Below the pieces are notes generated by a model. It had not been told where the DNA came from. It ran no database searches and was given only the letters and a program-made list of their open reading frames with translations. Below, one piece after another: positions 53,421 to 62,367 of a stretch of 64,000 nt of DNA (position 1 is its first letter; each line of letters opens with the position of its first letter). Position numbers and translations under genes: made by a program. The stretch is from Caldilineaceae bacterium (GTDB taxonomy: Bacteria > Chloroflexota > Anaerolineae > Caldilineales > Caldilineaceae): contig JAPKMW010000003.1 in NCBI GenBank assembly GCA_026645575.1, positions 205,690 through 269,689 of the forward strand, in the 5' to 3' direction.

Positions 53421-54383
53421 ATGAAATACCCGATCCCGATTCCCAACGAGTTAATCGACGAACTCTTCCCCTTCTGGAGCGCAATTTTTGGCGAAGCGGC
53501 CTGGGATGTTGATCGCGCCGTCTTTCTGGGCGCGGAAGAAGACACCAGTCGCAGCACACTTTATCTACAGCGCGCCGGGACGCAACTAGCTGGCACCTGT
53601 TTTATGATGCAATCGACCACCGTGCCGGCACTGGCGGGCATGGGCGAAGTGGCGACCGATCCGCAATTCCGCGGCCAAGGCATCGCCGGCGACCTCTGTC
53701 GGCAAGCCCTCGCCGATTTTCGCGCCGCCAGCGGTGAAGCCTTTTTCCTCGGCACCGTGAACCCCGCCGCGGCACGCATCTACCACCGGTTGGGGTGGCG
53801 CAAGCTGGCCGGCGCCAACCTGATGGTAAATCTTACCACAGCGGCGTCCCCCGAAGAGTTCTTGGTCGATTATTTCCGCCAACCGGGCCAGGTAACGATT
53901 GGCTTGGCTGGCCCCGACGTGCGCATTCCGATGATCCCGCTGATCTTGACGCCGCATGATAGCCCGGTGTTGGATGTCAATGTGGGTCTCTTCTCTTGTC
54001 GTTACCAGATTCAGAATTCCTGTATGGGATTGTACCCCCGCTATACCCGCGCCTTGGACAACGGTGTCGGCGCCTTCTTCGCCGCCCGCACAATCGATGG
54101 GCGAGTAGTAGGGCTGGCGACGGCCCGGCGCACTGACGCTGATCTTAGCGAACACGTCTATCAGATCGACGGCTTTGTCCATCACTGCTTTGCGCCGGCC
54201 TGGCCCGACCTGATCCAGGCCGCCTGTGACTGGGCACGAACCCAAGGGGCAGCAACCTTGTGCGCCCAGATTGGCGCGGAGGATGTTGCCAAACAAGCGG
54301 TGTTTCAGGCGCTGGGATTCGCTTATATCGGCGTCGGGGAAGGGTTTCACGAGAACCGATTGGCGCTGTATCATGTCAGGTAG
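53421..54383 (+). CDS. GNAT-family acetyltransferase, long form
   Basis: 320 residues. Acetyl-CoA site at MGEVATDPQFRGQGIAGDLC with the final ARIYHRLGWRKL strand (about 60-130); the C-terminal half (to residue 320) is a second, degenerate GNAT-like region (IGAEDVAKQAVFQALGFAYI). Two-lobed GNATs of this kind act on small molecules. Specific substrate unknown. Confidence 0.87.
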   Translation: MKYPIPIPNELIDELFPFWSAIFGEAAWDVDRAVFLGAEEDTSRSTLYLQRAGTQLAGTCFMMQSTTVPALAGMGEVATDPQFRGQGIAGDLCRQALADFRAASGEAFFLGTVNPAAARIYHRLGWRKLAGANLMVNLTTAASPEEFLVDYFRQPGQVTIGLAGPDVRIPMIPLILTPHDSPVLDVNVGLFSCRYQIQNSCMGLYPRYTRALDNGVGAFFAARTIDGRVVGLATARRTDADLSEHVYQIDGFVHHCFAPAWPDLIQAACDWARTQGAATLCAQIGAEDVAKQAVFQALGFAYIGVGEGFHENRLALYHVR

Positions 54384-54399
54384 ACAGGATTGATCCACA

Positions 54400-54936
54400 A
54401 TGACAGTCGCCTATGCATTACTCATCAAAGTGATTGAACAATATAGTCAACTCGGCTATCGGCTTTCAGTACGAGAGGTTGAGAAGTTAGCCTACTTCGT
54501 GCAAGAAGCGGGCGAGCCATTGCATCTCCATTTTACCAAAGGCTTATATGGTCCCGATGCCCACAATTTGGATAAAGTCTTGGATCAGTTAGAAGAGCAT
54601 TTCATTCGTGGCTATAGTGGTAGTCAAAAACCTGATGCTGAGATTGATCTTCTGCCCGACGCAGTCAACGAAGCTAACCATGTTTTGCAAGGCGCAATGG
54701 CATCACAACAACGGCTGCAACGGGTCTCTACGTTGATCGAAGGCTTTGAAACCCCTTATGGCATGGAGTTGCTGGCCTCTGTCCATTGGTTAGCGACACA
54801 TGAGAAGCCGGTAATCGTAACGGCGGAACAAGCGATTTCCGGTATCCAGCAGTGGAATTCGCGAAAACAGAAGACGTTTCAACCAGCGCATATTGAGGTT
54901 GCATGGCAGCGATTGAACAGCGAAGGGCTTGTCTAA
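54400..54936 (+). CDS. Orphan DarG C-terminal domain protein (no macrodomain)
   Basis: 178 residues. REVEKLAYFVQEAGEPLHLH, then KGLYGPDAHNLDKVLDQLEE, HFIRGYSGS and TLIEGFETPYGMELLASVHW match the C-terminal domain of DarG antitoxins. The ADP-ribosyl-removing macrodomain that should precede it is absent, and no DarT toxin gene is adjacent. It may be a relic or a stand-alone regulator. It is 140 nt upstream of hsdR. Recognition rests on the domain motifs. Confidence 0.78.
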   Translation: MTVAYALLIKVIEQYSQLGYRLSVREVEKLAYFVQEAGEPLHLHFTKGLYGPDAHNLDKVLDQLEEHFIRGYSGSQKPDAEIDLLPDAVNEANHVLQGAMASQQRLQRVSTLIEGFETPYGMELLASVHWLATHEKPVIVTAEQAISGIQQWNSRKQKTFQPAHIEVAWQRLNSEGLV

Positions 54937-55076
54937 TCAACTAAATATTTTTGCAGATGAAGGATTTGTAAGATTTTAGCGATTAATGATAATAGAAGAC
55001 ATTCGTTGTAGCCGATTAATAATTTGTGCATTGATTGGCTACAACATAGGTATCTATAATTCTACTATCATTGCCA

Positions 55077-57308
55077 ATGAGCTATTCAAATCAAACCATT
55101 CCTGACTATAGCGAAGCTGACACACGCGCCAAGTTGATTGATCCAACCCTCTATGCGCGCGGCTGGAAAGAACACAACATCAGCCGTGAAGTCAACGCTG
55201 GCGGCATCTACCAGGTGCGCGGGCGTTGGAAGCGTGACCAAAAATTTGCCGATTATCTCTTGCGGGTGCAAGTGGCCGGCCATGCCGAACCGGTGGCGAT
55301 CGCTTTAATTGAGGCCAAGAAGAATACGCTGCCGCCCCATCATGGCTTGGAGCAAGCCAAGTTGTATGCCGATGCCGAACGGCTGAATGTTCCCTTGCGG
55401 CGCTACTATCAGGATGCGGCCATTCGTGCGGTGCTGGAAAAAATCGCGGCCGGTGAAAAGCGCATGCTGTTGAGCCTGACCATGGGTTCCGGCAAGACCA
55501 GAATTGCCGCCTATCTGCTAAAACGGATTGCCGATGCCGGCCAACTCGGTCGGGTGCTATTCGTCTGTGATCGCACTGAATTGCGTGAACAGGCGATCAG
55601 CACCTTCCAGAATATCTTTGGCAACGACGCCCAGGAGGTCTCAGCAAAGAACCCGCAGAAAAATGCCCGGATCTTAATTGCGACCTACCAGACATTGGAT
55701 GTCGAAACGGGTGACACTGATCAACATGATGGGCACTATGCCAACTTTTTCCTGCAACATTATCCTGAAAACTACTTTAGCCATATCATTATTGATGAAT
55801 GCCATCGCTCGGCTTGGGGCAAATGGTCGATCATCCTCAAGCGCAATACCGAAGCCGTTCACATTGGCTTAACCGCCACGCCCCGTCAGATTGAACTGAA
55901 AACCGCCACACCGGCCACCGCGCTTGATGCCCAAATTACAGCCGACAACATCGAATATTTTGGCGAACCAGTTTATGAATATAGCATGGCGCAGGGCATT
56001 AGCGACGGCTATCTGGCCGCCTGTGAAATTCAACTGGGGCGCGTTAACTTGGATCGTACCGGCATCAGCATTGAGGAGGTCATTGCTCGTCATCCGATCA
56101 ATCCGCTCACCGGTCAACCGGCGCCACCCGAAACAATCCGTGAGCTTTACGATAAACCCAGCTTTGAGCGGCAGATCATTCTGCCCGACCGCCAGTTAGC
56201 GATGAGCGAGGATCTCTTTCGCTATCTGCTGGAGACCGGCGGGCCGGAACAAAAGACGGTGATTTTCTGCGCCACCGATAATCATGCCGATCAGATTGCC
56301 GCGCTGCTGAATAATCTCTATCAACGCTGGTGCCGGCAGCATAATCGTCCACCAAAGCCCCATTACGCGTTTAAGTGTACTGCCAACAGTTCCGGCAATG
56401 ATCTGTTACCCGATTTTCGCAGCAGCGCCAATAGCTATTTTGTTGCCACCACCGTTGATCTGCTCTCGACGGGCGTCGATGTCCCGCGCATTGCCAACAT
56501 TGTCTTCTTTCGTTATGTGCAATCACCGATTGCCTTTTACCAAATGGTTGGTCGCGGCACGCGCCTCTATCCGCCGGATGATAAGCTTGTTTTCCGGGTG
56601 TATGACTATACCAATGCGACGCAGCTTTTTGGACAAGCCTTTCTCACCAAGGCGCTGGGCGGGCCAACGCGCGACGGCAACGCCGGCACCGACGGCCCGC
56701 CACCCATCCGTGAGCCAGGCGGCATTCCCTATGCCACCCATGATGTGATCGAGGTGGTGGGTTTTGAAGTGCATGTGACCAACGCCGGGCGCTATATTGT
56801 CACCCAGATCGACGGCAAAGAGACGCCGATTACGGTGGAGGAGTATAAGCAACGGATTGCGGCGCAGTTGGTGGCACAAGCGCCCGATTTGCCGACCTTT
56901 CGCCAACAGTGGGTTGAGAAAGATCAACGCGAGGCGCTGCTGGAGAATCTACCGGTGCAAGGACAATCGGCCTTGTTTATCCAGAAATTGGAGACCATGC
57001 TCGATTATGACTTGTATGATGTGCTGGCGGAAATGGGCTATGGTATGAATCCGCGCACCCGTCAGGAGCGGGTTGACGCCTTTAGCTACAAACACGCCAC
57101 CTGGCTGAACACCATGCCGGCATCAGCCGCCGCCACGATACGCGCGTTGGTGCATCAATTTGCCATCGGCGGCACCGAAGAATTGGACAACCGCTACATC
57201 TGGCGTGTCCCCGAAGTGAGTCTCTCTGGTGGTGTGCAGGCGGTTAGTGTACTGGGAAAACCAATCGACGTTTTGCGCGAGACCAAAGCGCGCATGTTTG
57301 CGGCATGA
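55077..57308 (+). CDS. hsdR: Type I restriction enzyme R subunit, possibly internally deleted
   Basis: 743 residues from the ATG at 55077. PD-(D/E)xK nuclease: Asp59 (KFADYLL), Glu79-x-Lys81 (LIEAKKN) and the QxxxY element (EQAKLYADAERLNVP). SF2 helicase: Walker A TMGSGKT (136-141), HIIIDECHRSAWG, VIFCATDNHADQIAALL, and STGVDVPRI. In EcoAI-type HsdR, ~70-100 residues normally separate RLNVPF from the RYYQDAAI. segment; here RLNVPLRRYYQDAAIRA is continuous. This may inactivate cleavage or DNA translocation. Confidence 0.9.
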   Translation: MSYSNQTIPDYSEADTRAKLIDPTLYARGWKEHNISREVNAGGIYQVRGRWKRDQKFADYLLRVQVAGHAEPVAIALIEAKKNTLPPHHGLEQAKLYADAERLNVPLRRYYQDAAIRAVLEKIAAGEKRMLLSLTMGSGKTRIAAYLLKRIADAGQLGRVLFVCDRTELREQAISTFQNIFGNDAQEVSAKNPQKNARILIATYQTLDVETGDTDQHDGHYANFFLQHYPENYFSHIIIDECHRSAWGKWSIILKRNTEAVHIGLTATPRQIELKTATPATALDAQITADNIEYFGEPVYEYSMAQGISDGYLAACEIQLGRVNLDRTGISIEEVIARHPINPLTGQPAPPETIRELYDKPSFERQIILPDRQLAMSEDLFRYLLETGGPEQKTVIFCATDNHADQIAALLNNLYQRWCRQHNRPPKPHYAFKCTANSSGNDLLPDFRSSANSYFVATTVDLLSTGVDVPRIANIVFFRYVQSPIAFYQMVGRGTRLYPPDDKLVFRVYDYTNATQLFGQAFLTKALGGPTRDGNAGTDGPPPIREPGGIPYATHDVIEVVGFEVHVTNAGRYIVTQIDGKETPITVEEYKQRIAAQLVAQAPDLPTFRQQWVEKDQREALLENLPVQGQSALFIQKLETMLDYDLYDVLAEMGYGMNPRTRQERVDAFSYKHATWLNTMPASAAATIRALVHQFAIGGTEELDNRYIWRVPEVSLSGGVQAVSVLGKPIDVLRETKARMFAA

Positions 57309-57408
57309 TCATCGGCTAGTCGATTTGCTAAATTTCTTCATGCAAGTTACTGTACCATTGCTCTTTCCCCCTTTGGGGGCCATTGGGAATGCAGGGAGTG
57401 ACCGGCAA

Positions 57409-57467
57409 ATCTTCCGGGAAGGTCGGTCTTGTAGACAGGACGATCCTGTCAAACCTTCCCGGAAGAT
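57409..57467. terminator. Hairpin after hsdR, repeat family B
   Basis: Arms 57409-57423 and 57453-57467 around an inner GACAGGA..TCCTGTC stem. Shares CTTCCGGGAAGG with 58806-58881. 101 nt after hsdR. No other feature in 57309-57535. Confidence 0.7.
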
Positions 57468-57535
57468 GGTTGGCAAGCCCCTACGTTCCCGTTGATCTCC
57501 CTTTGGTTGAAGCAAACGATCAAGAGAGGAGCGAT

Positions 57536-57826
57536 ATGAGTACAGATAACGAACTCGTTCCAGCCTGCGTGCCGACGCCCGGCGAAATTTTACTGATGGA
57601 GTTGGAGGAGCGGGGGTGGACCCTAGACGAATTTGCCAAGCAGATTGACTATCCCGTAGAGGTTGTCGAACAGATCATCAATACCCAAAAGCATCTCACC
57701 CCGAAAATAGCTCAGCGTATGGGAAAAGCGCTCGGCACTTCAACGAAATTATGGCATAATATTGCGTCAGATTACCGCTTGCACCTATACTCTAAACAAC
57801 CTGCCAGCAACCCTTTATCTGCTTAG
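57536..57826 (+). CDS. XRE-family HigA-like antitoxin without toxin
   Basis: 96 residues; AGAGGAG 5 nt before the ATG. PTPGEILLMELEERGWTLDE, then FAKQIDYPVEVVEQIINTQK and APQR-like TPKIAQRMGKALG, the HTH of HigA/VapI antitoxins. No HigB-like gene upstream: the preceding 227 nt hold only a hairpin. An orphan, between hsdR and the rest of the RM locus. Confidence 0.83.
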   Translation: MSTDNELVPACVPTPGEILLMELEERGWTLDEFAKQIDYPVEVVEQIINTQKHLTPKIAQRMGKALGTSTKLWHNIASDYRLHLYSKQPASNPLSA

Positions 57827-57897
57827 AACAAGAAAAGCAGCCTGTAGGGCTGCCTTCCTGTGATAGTTGCGATAGGTTACAAGCTATACCGATGCGT

Positions 57898-58743
57898 CTA
57901 CGTTTCATGCTCCTGAATCATCTGCGCAAAGGTTTCGGAAAATTCGGCGGCCTGTTCTTCTTCCACAATTTGAACATTTTCCGTTTCCTGGCGAATCCGC
58001 TCAATTGCTCGCTGATAAGAGTCTTGCAGCGCAGGGTTACTCGGTGCGCCCAGGAGCATGTAAATCTTTCCTAACACCGGACTTTGGGCCAGGGAACGGG
58101 CATGACCAATCCAGCGACTGGTTTTGTCGGTGATGGAGCGCGCCTGCACCAGATCAAGGGAGACCGGTTCGACTGGATGCCAGCGTTCATTCTTCCAAGC
58201 ATGGCTGAACTCATGTTCAAAGGTTGGCGTCGCAATGGTGATTGGTGCAAGGTGATCAATAATATCATGTTTGGCAAAGGCTTCGCGGTACACTTGCCAG
58301 ACCTGATTATCATCGCGACTGCTGATCTCGGTTTTCTCAATGTACTGTGTCACCAACCGTTGATAGAGAGCCGCCAATGTCCCATCTAAATCAGCACTCA
58401 ACCCACCGCCAAAGCCACTAAACCGCAGCGACGAATCATCCGGCGGCAAAATCTGTCCTAACAGAAGTTCCAAACGCGCCGGCACTTGTTCAAACAACTG
58501 CCCCTGACTCAACTTCTCGTTCATGAAATTCAAGCGGTTTTCCAGACTCTGGGTCAACCGACGATAAAAGGCGCCATTGACCTTCTGAAAGGCGTCAGAA
58601 AGACGGCCATAGTTATGGTTGATCAACGCTTTGAGATAGTGCGCTTCCGGTGCATAGACCACAACGCCGATGTTGAGAAACTCCTCTGTCACCGGATCAT
58701 GAACATAGCGCAGTACGGCAAACTGATATAGGTATTCGGTCAT
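57898..58743 (-). CDS. Solo DUF3037 protein
   Basis: 281 residues; GGAGGTG 6 nt before the ATG at 58743. YQFAVLRYVHDPVTEEFLNI, GVVVYAPEAHYLKALINHNY show a DUF3037 N terminus. The rest extends well beyond the short form at 2824-3198 with a helical tail (RIRQETENVQIVEEEQAAEF). There is no HipA-like kinase beside it. It is antisense to the flanking restriction genes. Confidence 0.82.
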   Translation of the reverse strand: MTEYLYQFAVLRYVHDPVTEEFLNIGVVVYAPEAHYLKALINHNYGRLSDAFQKVNGAFYRRLTQSLENRLNFMNEKLSQGQLFEQVPARLELLLGQILPPDDSSLRFSGFGGGLSADLDGTLAALYQRLVTQYIEKTEISSRDDNQVWQVYREAFAKHDIIDHLAPITIATPTFEHEFSHAWKNERWHPVEPVSLDLVQARSITDKTSRWIGHARSLAQSPVLGKIYMLLGAPSNPALQDSYQRAIERIRQETENVQIVEEEQAAEFSETFAQMIQEHET

Positions 58744-58805
58744 GTCAGCACCTCCAGTAAGCCCTTTCGGAACTTTTGCTATAAACCAGGACTTATGCAC
58801 GGGCC

Positions 58806-58881
58806 AGCCAGACCTCCGGGAAGGGGCCAATTGTCGTACTGTTTGACAGGAAGTTTCTGGCCCCTTCCTGGAAGTCTGGCT
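58806..58881. repeat. 24-bp hairpin, repeat family B
   Basis: Left arm 58806-58829, right arm 58858-58881, few mismatches. One arm corresponds to the half copy at 28731-28772. Part of the 599-nt gap 58744-59342, which also holds the nested repeat at 59115-59304 and no gene I can support. Confidence 0.72.
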
Positions 58882-59114
58882 TGTCTACCTTTGTACGTGG
58901 CGCATAAGGTCTGTAACGTGAAAATTTACTTTTGTCTCACTCAGATGTTCTGATTGGCTTATAGTCAGTTACTCATTGTATCATAGCATCGCTGTATGAG
59001 TCATGTACTGGTGCGATTTCGGCGTGCCATGTCATGGATTATCTCTCAGACGCGCCTAGAGCAGTACGAAGTTGAGACACATCCACGTTCTTAGAAACGA
59101 TCCGAAAAGGTATC

Positions 59115-59304
59115 GTAGGTGCAGTTTCCATACCCATAGGCATCAAGCTAAGGATTTTCTGCTGTAGCGTGAGGGCTAGTTTGTCACCCTGAAAGGGTCT
59201 CTAGGGTACAATACGCTAGAGACCCTTTCAGGGTGACAGGCGAGTCGCTTTGGTTCTCTGGAAACCCTTAGCTTGATGCCTATGGGTATGGAAACCGCAC
59301 CTAC
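59115..59304. repeat. Nested giant inverted repeat upstream of hsdS
   Basis: Outer arms 59115-59153 and 59266-59304 (39 nt, one mismatch); inner perfect 23-bp stem 59182-59204 with 59216-59238. The inner core TGTCACCCTGAAAG resembles 18520-18596. The right outer end (GGAAACCGCACCTAC) is identical to 33658-33672. Lies 38 nt before hsdS. Confidence 0.85.
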
Positions 59305-59342
59305 TTGTATAAATTGTTCATAGGGGCAATTTAAAAAACAGA

Positions 59343-60536
59343 ATGATCAACAATATGACAAAAGAGAAGATACGGCTACCCAAAGGTTGGCAGCAGGTTC
59401 AACTCGAAGCAGCATGTGAAATTATTATGGGGCAGTCGCCAGAGGGGATATCTTATAATGTGGATGGCATTGGTGAGCCGTTATTGAATGGCCCAACAGA
59501 GTTCGGTTTCTTGCACCCAACCCCTGCTCAATGGACAACTGAACCTACAAGGTTCGCCGAATGTGGTGACATCCTCCTTTGTGTCCGTGGTGCAACAACC
59601 GGACGTAAGAACGTAGCAGATCAGAGATACTGTATAGGCCGTGGGTTAGCCGCAATTCGCGGAAGATCACAGATGGCAGAATCCCGATTCATTGAATTTG
59701 TTCTAGAAAAAATCATTGATGACCTTTTGCGTAGTTCGGCAGGTTCCACGTTCCCCAATTTATCGGGTGACAAGCTAAAAAGCACCCTTATTCCTCTCCC
59801 TCCTCTCACCGAACAAAAGCGCATCGTTGCGATCCTGGATGAAAAGCTGGCTGCGGTGGAGCGGGCGCGGGCGGCTGCCCAAGCCCAGTTGCAAGCCGCC
59901 CAAGCTCTCCCCGCCGCTTACTTGCGTGCTGTATTTGAGAGCGAGGAGGCGCAGGAGTGGCCTCGCTACGAACTTGATAAGGCTTGTTCGATTGTGGCCA
60001 AACAAGTGGATCCGACAGTTCCTGATTATTCTGTGTTACCTCATGTAAATGGAGAGAATATAGAAAGCGGCACCCTTCGATTAAAAAATGTAAAAACTGC
60101 TGCAGAAGACGGGATGACTAGTGGAAAATATTTATTCGAGGCGGGTGATGTATTGTACTCAAAATTAAGACCATACCTGCGAAAAGTGGCGCTAGTTGAT
60201 TTTGATGGCCTGTGCAGCGCAGATATGTACCCGTTAAAAGCTAATGCCGAAGTGATAGATGCTCGATTTTTGGCGTGGTCATTATTATCAGAAGAATTTA
60301 CTGCTTACGCAATTGACGAATCGGAACGATCTAGAATGCCTAAACTAAACCGTCAGCAGCTTTTTAGTTGGGTCGCTCCTGTCCCTTCACTAAACCGTCA
60401 ACAAGCAATAGCCCAACTATTGCAAGAAAAAATGACTGGTATCGAGCAAATTGTGAAATCCCTACAGGCTCAACTTGAGACAATTAATCAACTTCCTGCG
60501 ACTCTTTTAAATCAAGCCTTCACCGGAGAACTCTAA
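59343..60536 (+). CDS. hsdS: Type I restriction-modification specificity subunit S
   Basis: 397 residues. Two Methylase_S target-recognition domains (about 10-165 and 205-360), each followed by a helical spacer: PPLTEQKRIVAILDEKLAAV with ARAAAQAQLQ, and SLNRQQAIAQLLQEKMTGIE. Determines the DNA sequence recognised. One nt before hsdM. Lower GC in the variable domains than its neighbours, as usual for hsdS. The start at 59343 lacks a clear Shine-Dalgarno; an ATG at 59355 is possible. Confidence 0.93.
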   Translation: MINNMTKEKIRLPKGWQQVQLEAACEIIMGQSPEGISYNVDGIGEPLLNGPTEFGFLHPTPAQWTTEPTRFAECGDILLCVRGATTGRKNVADQRYCIGRGLAAIRGRSQMAESRFIEFVLEKIIDDLLRSSAGSTFPNLSGDKLKSTLIPLPPLTEQKRIVAILDEKLAAVERARAAAQAQLQAAQALPAAYLRAVFESEEAQEWPRYELDKACSIVAKQVDPTVPDYSVLPHVNGENIESGTLRLKNVKTAAEDGMTSGKYLFEAGDVLYSKLRPYLRKVALVDFDGLCSADMYPLKANAEVIDARFLAWSLLSEEFTAYAIDESERSRMPKLNRQQLFSWVAPVPSLNRQQAIAQLLQEKMTGIEQIVKSLQAQLETINQLPATLLNQAFTGEL

Positions 60537-60537
60537 C

Positions 60538-62250
60538 ATGGCCCCGACCAATGGCAAAACGCTTGCCACCCAACAATCGGTCAATAGCACAATCAAGAGC
60601 ATTTGCGACATTATGCGTCGCTCCAACTGTGCTGGGGCCATGGAATATGTGCCGGAGATCACCTGGCTGCTCTTTTTGCGCATTCTCGATGAACGCGAGC
60701 GCTACGAAGCGGAAGAAGCCGAGGCGGTGGGTGCGGACTTCACTCCTGCCATTGTCGCCCCCTACCGTTGGCGTGATTGGGCTGACCCTGCCGGCGCCAA
60801 ACGCAAAGCGCTACAGGCGGCCAGTTTGGGGGCCTTCTTTGCCTTTTTGCATAACGAACTGCTGCCCTATCTGCGCGCCTTGAAAAACGGACCGGGCGCC
60901 ACGCCGCGCCAGCAGATCATTAGCGAGGTCCTCTCCAACGTCTTGCGCACCCGTGTTGACACCGAGTACAACCTATGGGAAGTCATCGACAAGATCCATG
61001 CTATTCGCGACGACAGCATTGACCCCACCCACATCTTTCCCCTCTCCCAAGTCTATGAGGGCTTGCTCCTCAGCATGGGCGAAAAGCGCAATGACGGCGG
61101 TCAGTTCTTTACCCCACGCGAAGTGATCCGCACCATGGTCAAAGTCACCGACCCACAGATTGGCGAAACGGTCTATGACCCTGCCAGTGGCACCGGCGGC
61201 TTTCTGGCCCAAGCCTATGAACATATGTCCCGCCCTACCTTGCGCCCCAGCGAAATTGAACTGTTAAAGCATAGCACCTTCTTTGGCCGGGAGAAGGACA
61301 ACACCATCTACCCGATTGCCCTGGCGAATCTGGTGCTGCATGGCATCGATCACCCCAATCTCTGGCACGGCAACACCTTGACCGGACGGGAGGATTATGG
61401 CGAACTCTTTCGCAGCGCACCGGCGCTCTTTGACAACATCCTCACCAATCCCCCCTTTGGCGGCAAGGAGGGCAAAGAGGCGCAGACCCATTTTGCCTAT
61501 AAGACCAGTTCCACGCAAGTGCTTTTTCCGCAACATGTGATCGACAGCCTGCGCCCCAATGGCGGCAAATGCGCCATTGTTGTCGATGAAGGCATTCTCT
61601 TTCGCAACAACGAGAGCGCCTATGTCAAGACCAAGCAAAAGTTGCTCGATGAATGCAATCTCTGGTGTATTGTCAGTCTGCCGGGCGGCGTCTTCACCCA
61701 GGCGGGCGCCGGGGTGAAAACCAATATCCTCTTTTTTACCAAAGGCGCCGCCACCGAAAAGATTTGGTACTATGACTTGTCGCAACTCAAGATCCGCAAG
61801 CGCACCCCGCTGACTCTGGCCGACTTTGACCATTTTTTCAGCCTGCTGCCCCAGCGCGCTGATAGTGATTATAGCTGGACGGTTGATCTGATCCAGCGCA
61901 AAGCGCAAGCAGCCAGCGAAGCCGAACCCTTTCGCCGCCAAGAACAGGCGCTCTTGCCCGATCTGCGTAAGCTAGAGGGTCGCGCCCAGGAGTTGAAAGA
62001 AGCCAAACTGACGCATCTTGCTGAATATGGAGCCTTGCAAGCGCAAATGGCAACGCTGACCAAAACGATGCGCGATCTGCGCAATCGCGCCCAAGCGATT
62101 GAAGATGCAGTCTATGATCTCAAAGCTGTCAACCCCAACGCTCAGGTTCAGGAAGATGCCCTCACCCCCGATGAACTGCTAGATATTATCGAAGCCAAAG
62201 GTCACGAAGTTGCCAAGGCATTAGCGCTTCTACGTTTGCCCGCTGACTAA
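60538..62250 (+). CDS. hsdM: Type I restriction-modification methyltransferase subunit M
   Basis: 570 residues. Helical N-terminal domain (1-160), then SAM-binding DPASGTGG (214-221) and catalytic NPPF (304-307) of N6-adenine methylation; a C-terminal coiled coil (about 480-560) contacts HsdS. Complete. Methylates the host site defined by HsdS. Order here is R-(other genes)-S-M. Confidence 0.95.
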   Translation: MAPTNGKTLATQQSVNSTIKSICDIMRRSNCAGAMEYVPEITWLLFLRILDERERYEAEEAEAVGADFTPAIVAPYRWRDWADPAGAKRKALQAASLGAFFAFLHNELLPYLRALKNGPGATPRQQIISEVLSNVLRTRVDTEYNLWEVIDKIHAIRDDSIDPTHIFPLSQVYEGLLLSMGEKRNDGGQFFTPREVIRTMVKVTDPQIGETVYDPASGTGGFLAQAYEHMSRPTLRPSEIELLKHSTFFGREKDNTIYPIALANLVLHGIDHPNLWHGNTLTGREDYGELFRSAPALFDNILTNPPFGGKEGKEAQTHFAYKTSSTQVLFPQHVIDSLRPNGGKCAIVVDEGILFRNNESAYVKTKQKLLDECNLWCIVSLPGGVFTQAGAGVKTNILFFTKGAATEKIWYYDLSQLKIRKRTPLTLADFDHFFSLLPQRADSDYSWTVDLIQRKAQAASEAEPFRRQEQALLPDLRKLEGRAQELKEAKLTHLAEYGALQAQMATLTKTMRDLRNRAQAIEDAVYDLKAVNPNAQVQEDALTPDELLDIIEAKGHEVAKALALLRLPAD

Positions 62251-62276
62251 GGTAAAATGCGTCTACCACAATGCTT

Positions 62277-62320
62277 ATCGGCGGAATATCGGCAATTTAT
62301 CGGCAGAATAACGGCAGCAT
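62277..62320. repeat. Four tandem 11-bp repeats (ATCGGCNNAAT-like)
   Basis: Units at 62277, 62288, 62299 and 62310: ATCGGCGGAAT, ATCGGCAATTT, ATCGGCAGAAT, AACGGCAGCAT. 11-bp spacing puts them on the same DNA face, suggesting a protein-binding array. 48 nt before the sugar isomerase-like start. Confidence 0.6.
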
Positions 62321-62367
62321 CAACATGAAGAAAGCGTGGACTATCGCATAGAGAAGGGAGCATCCCA

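Noticed and set aside
58744..58830. N-terminal extension of the solo DUF3037 protein
   Set aside because: The codons lie in the repeat; a strong GGAGGTG supports the later start at 58743.
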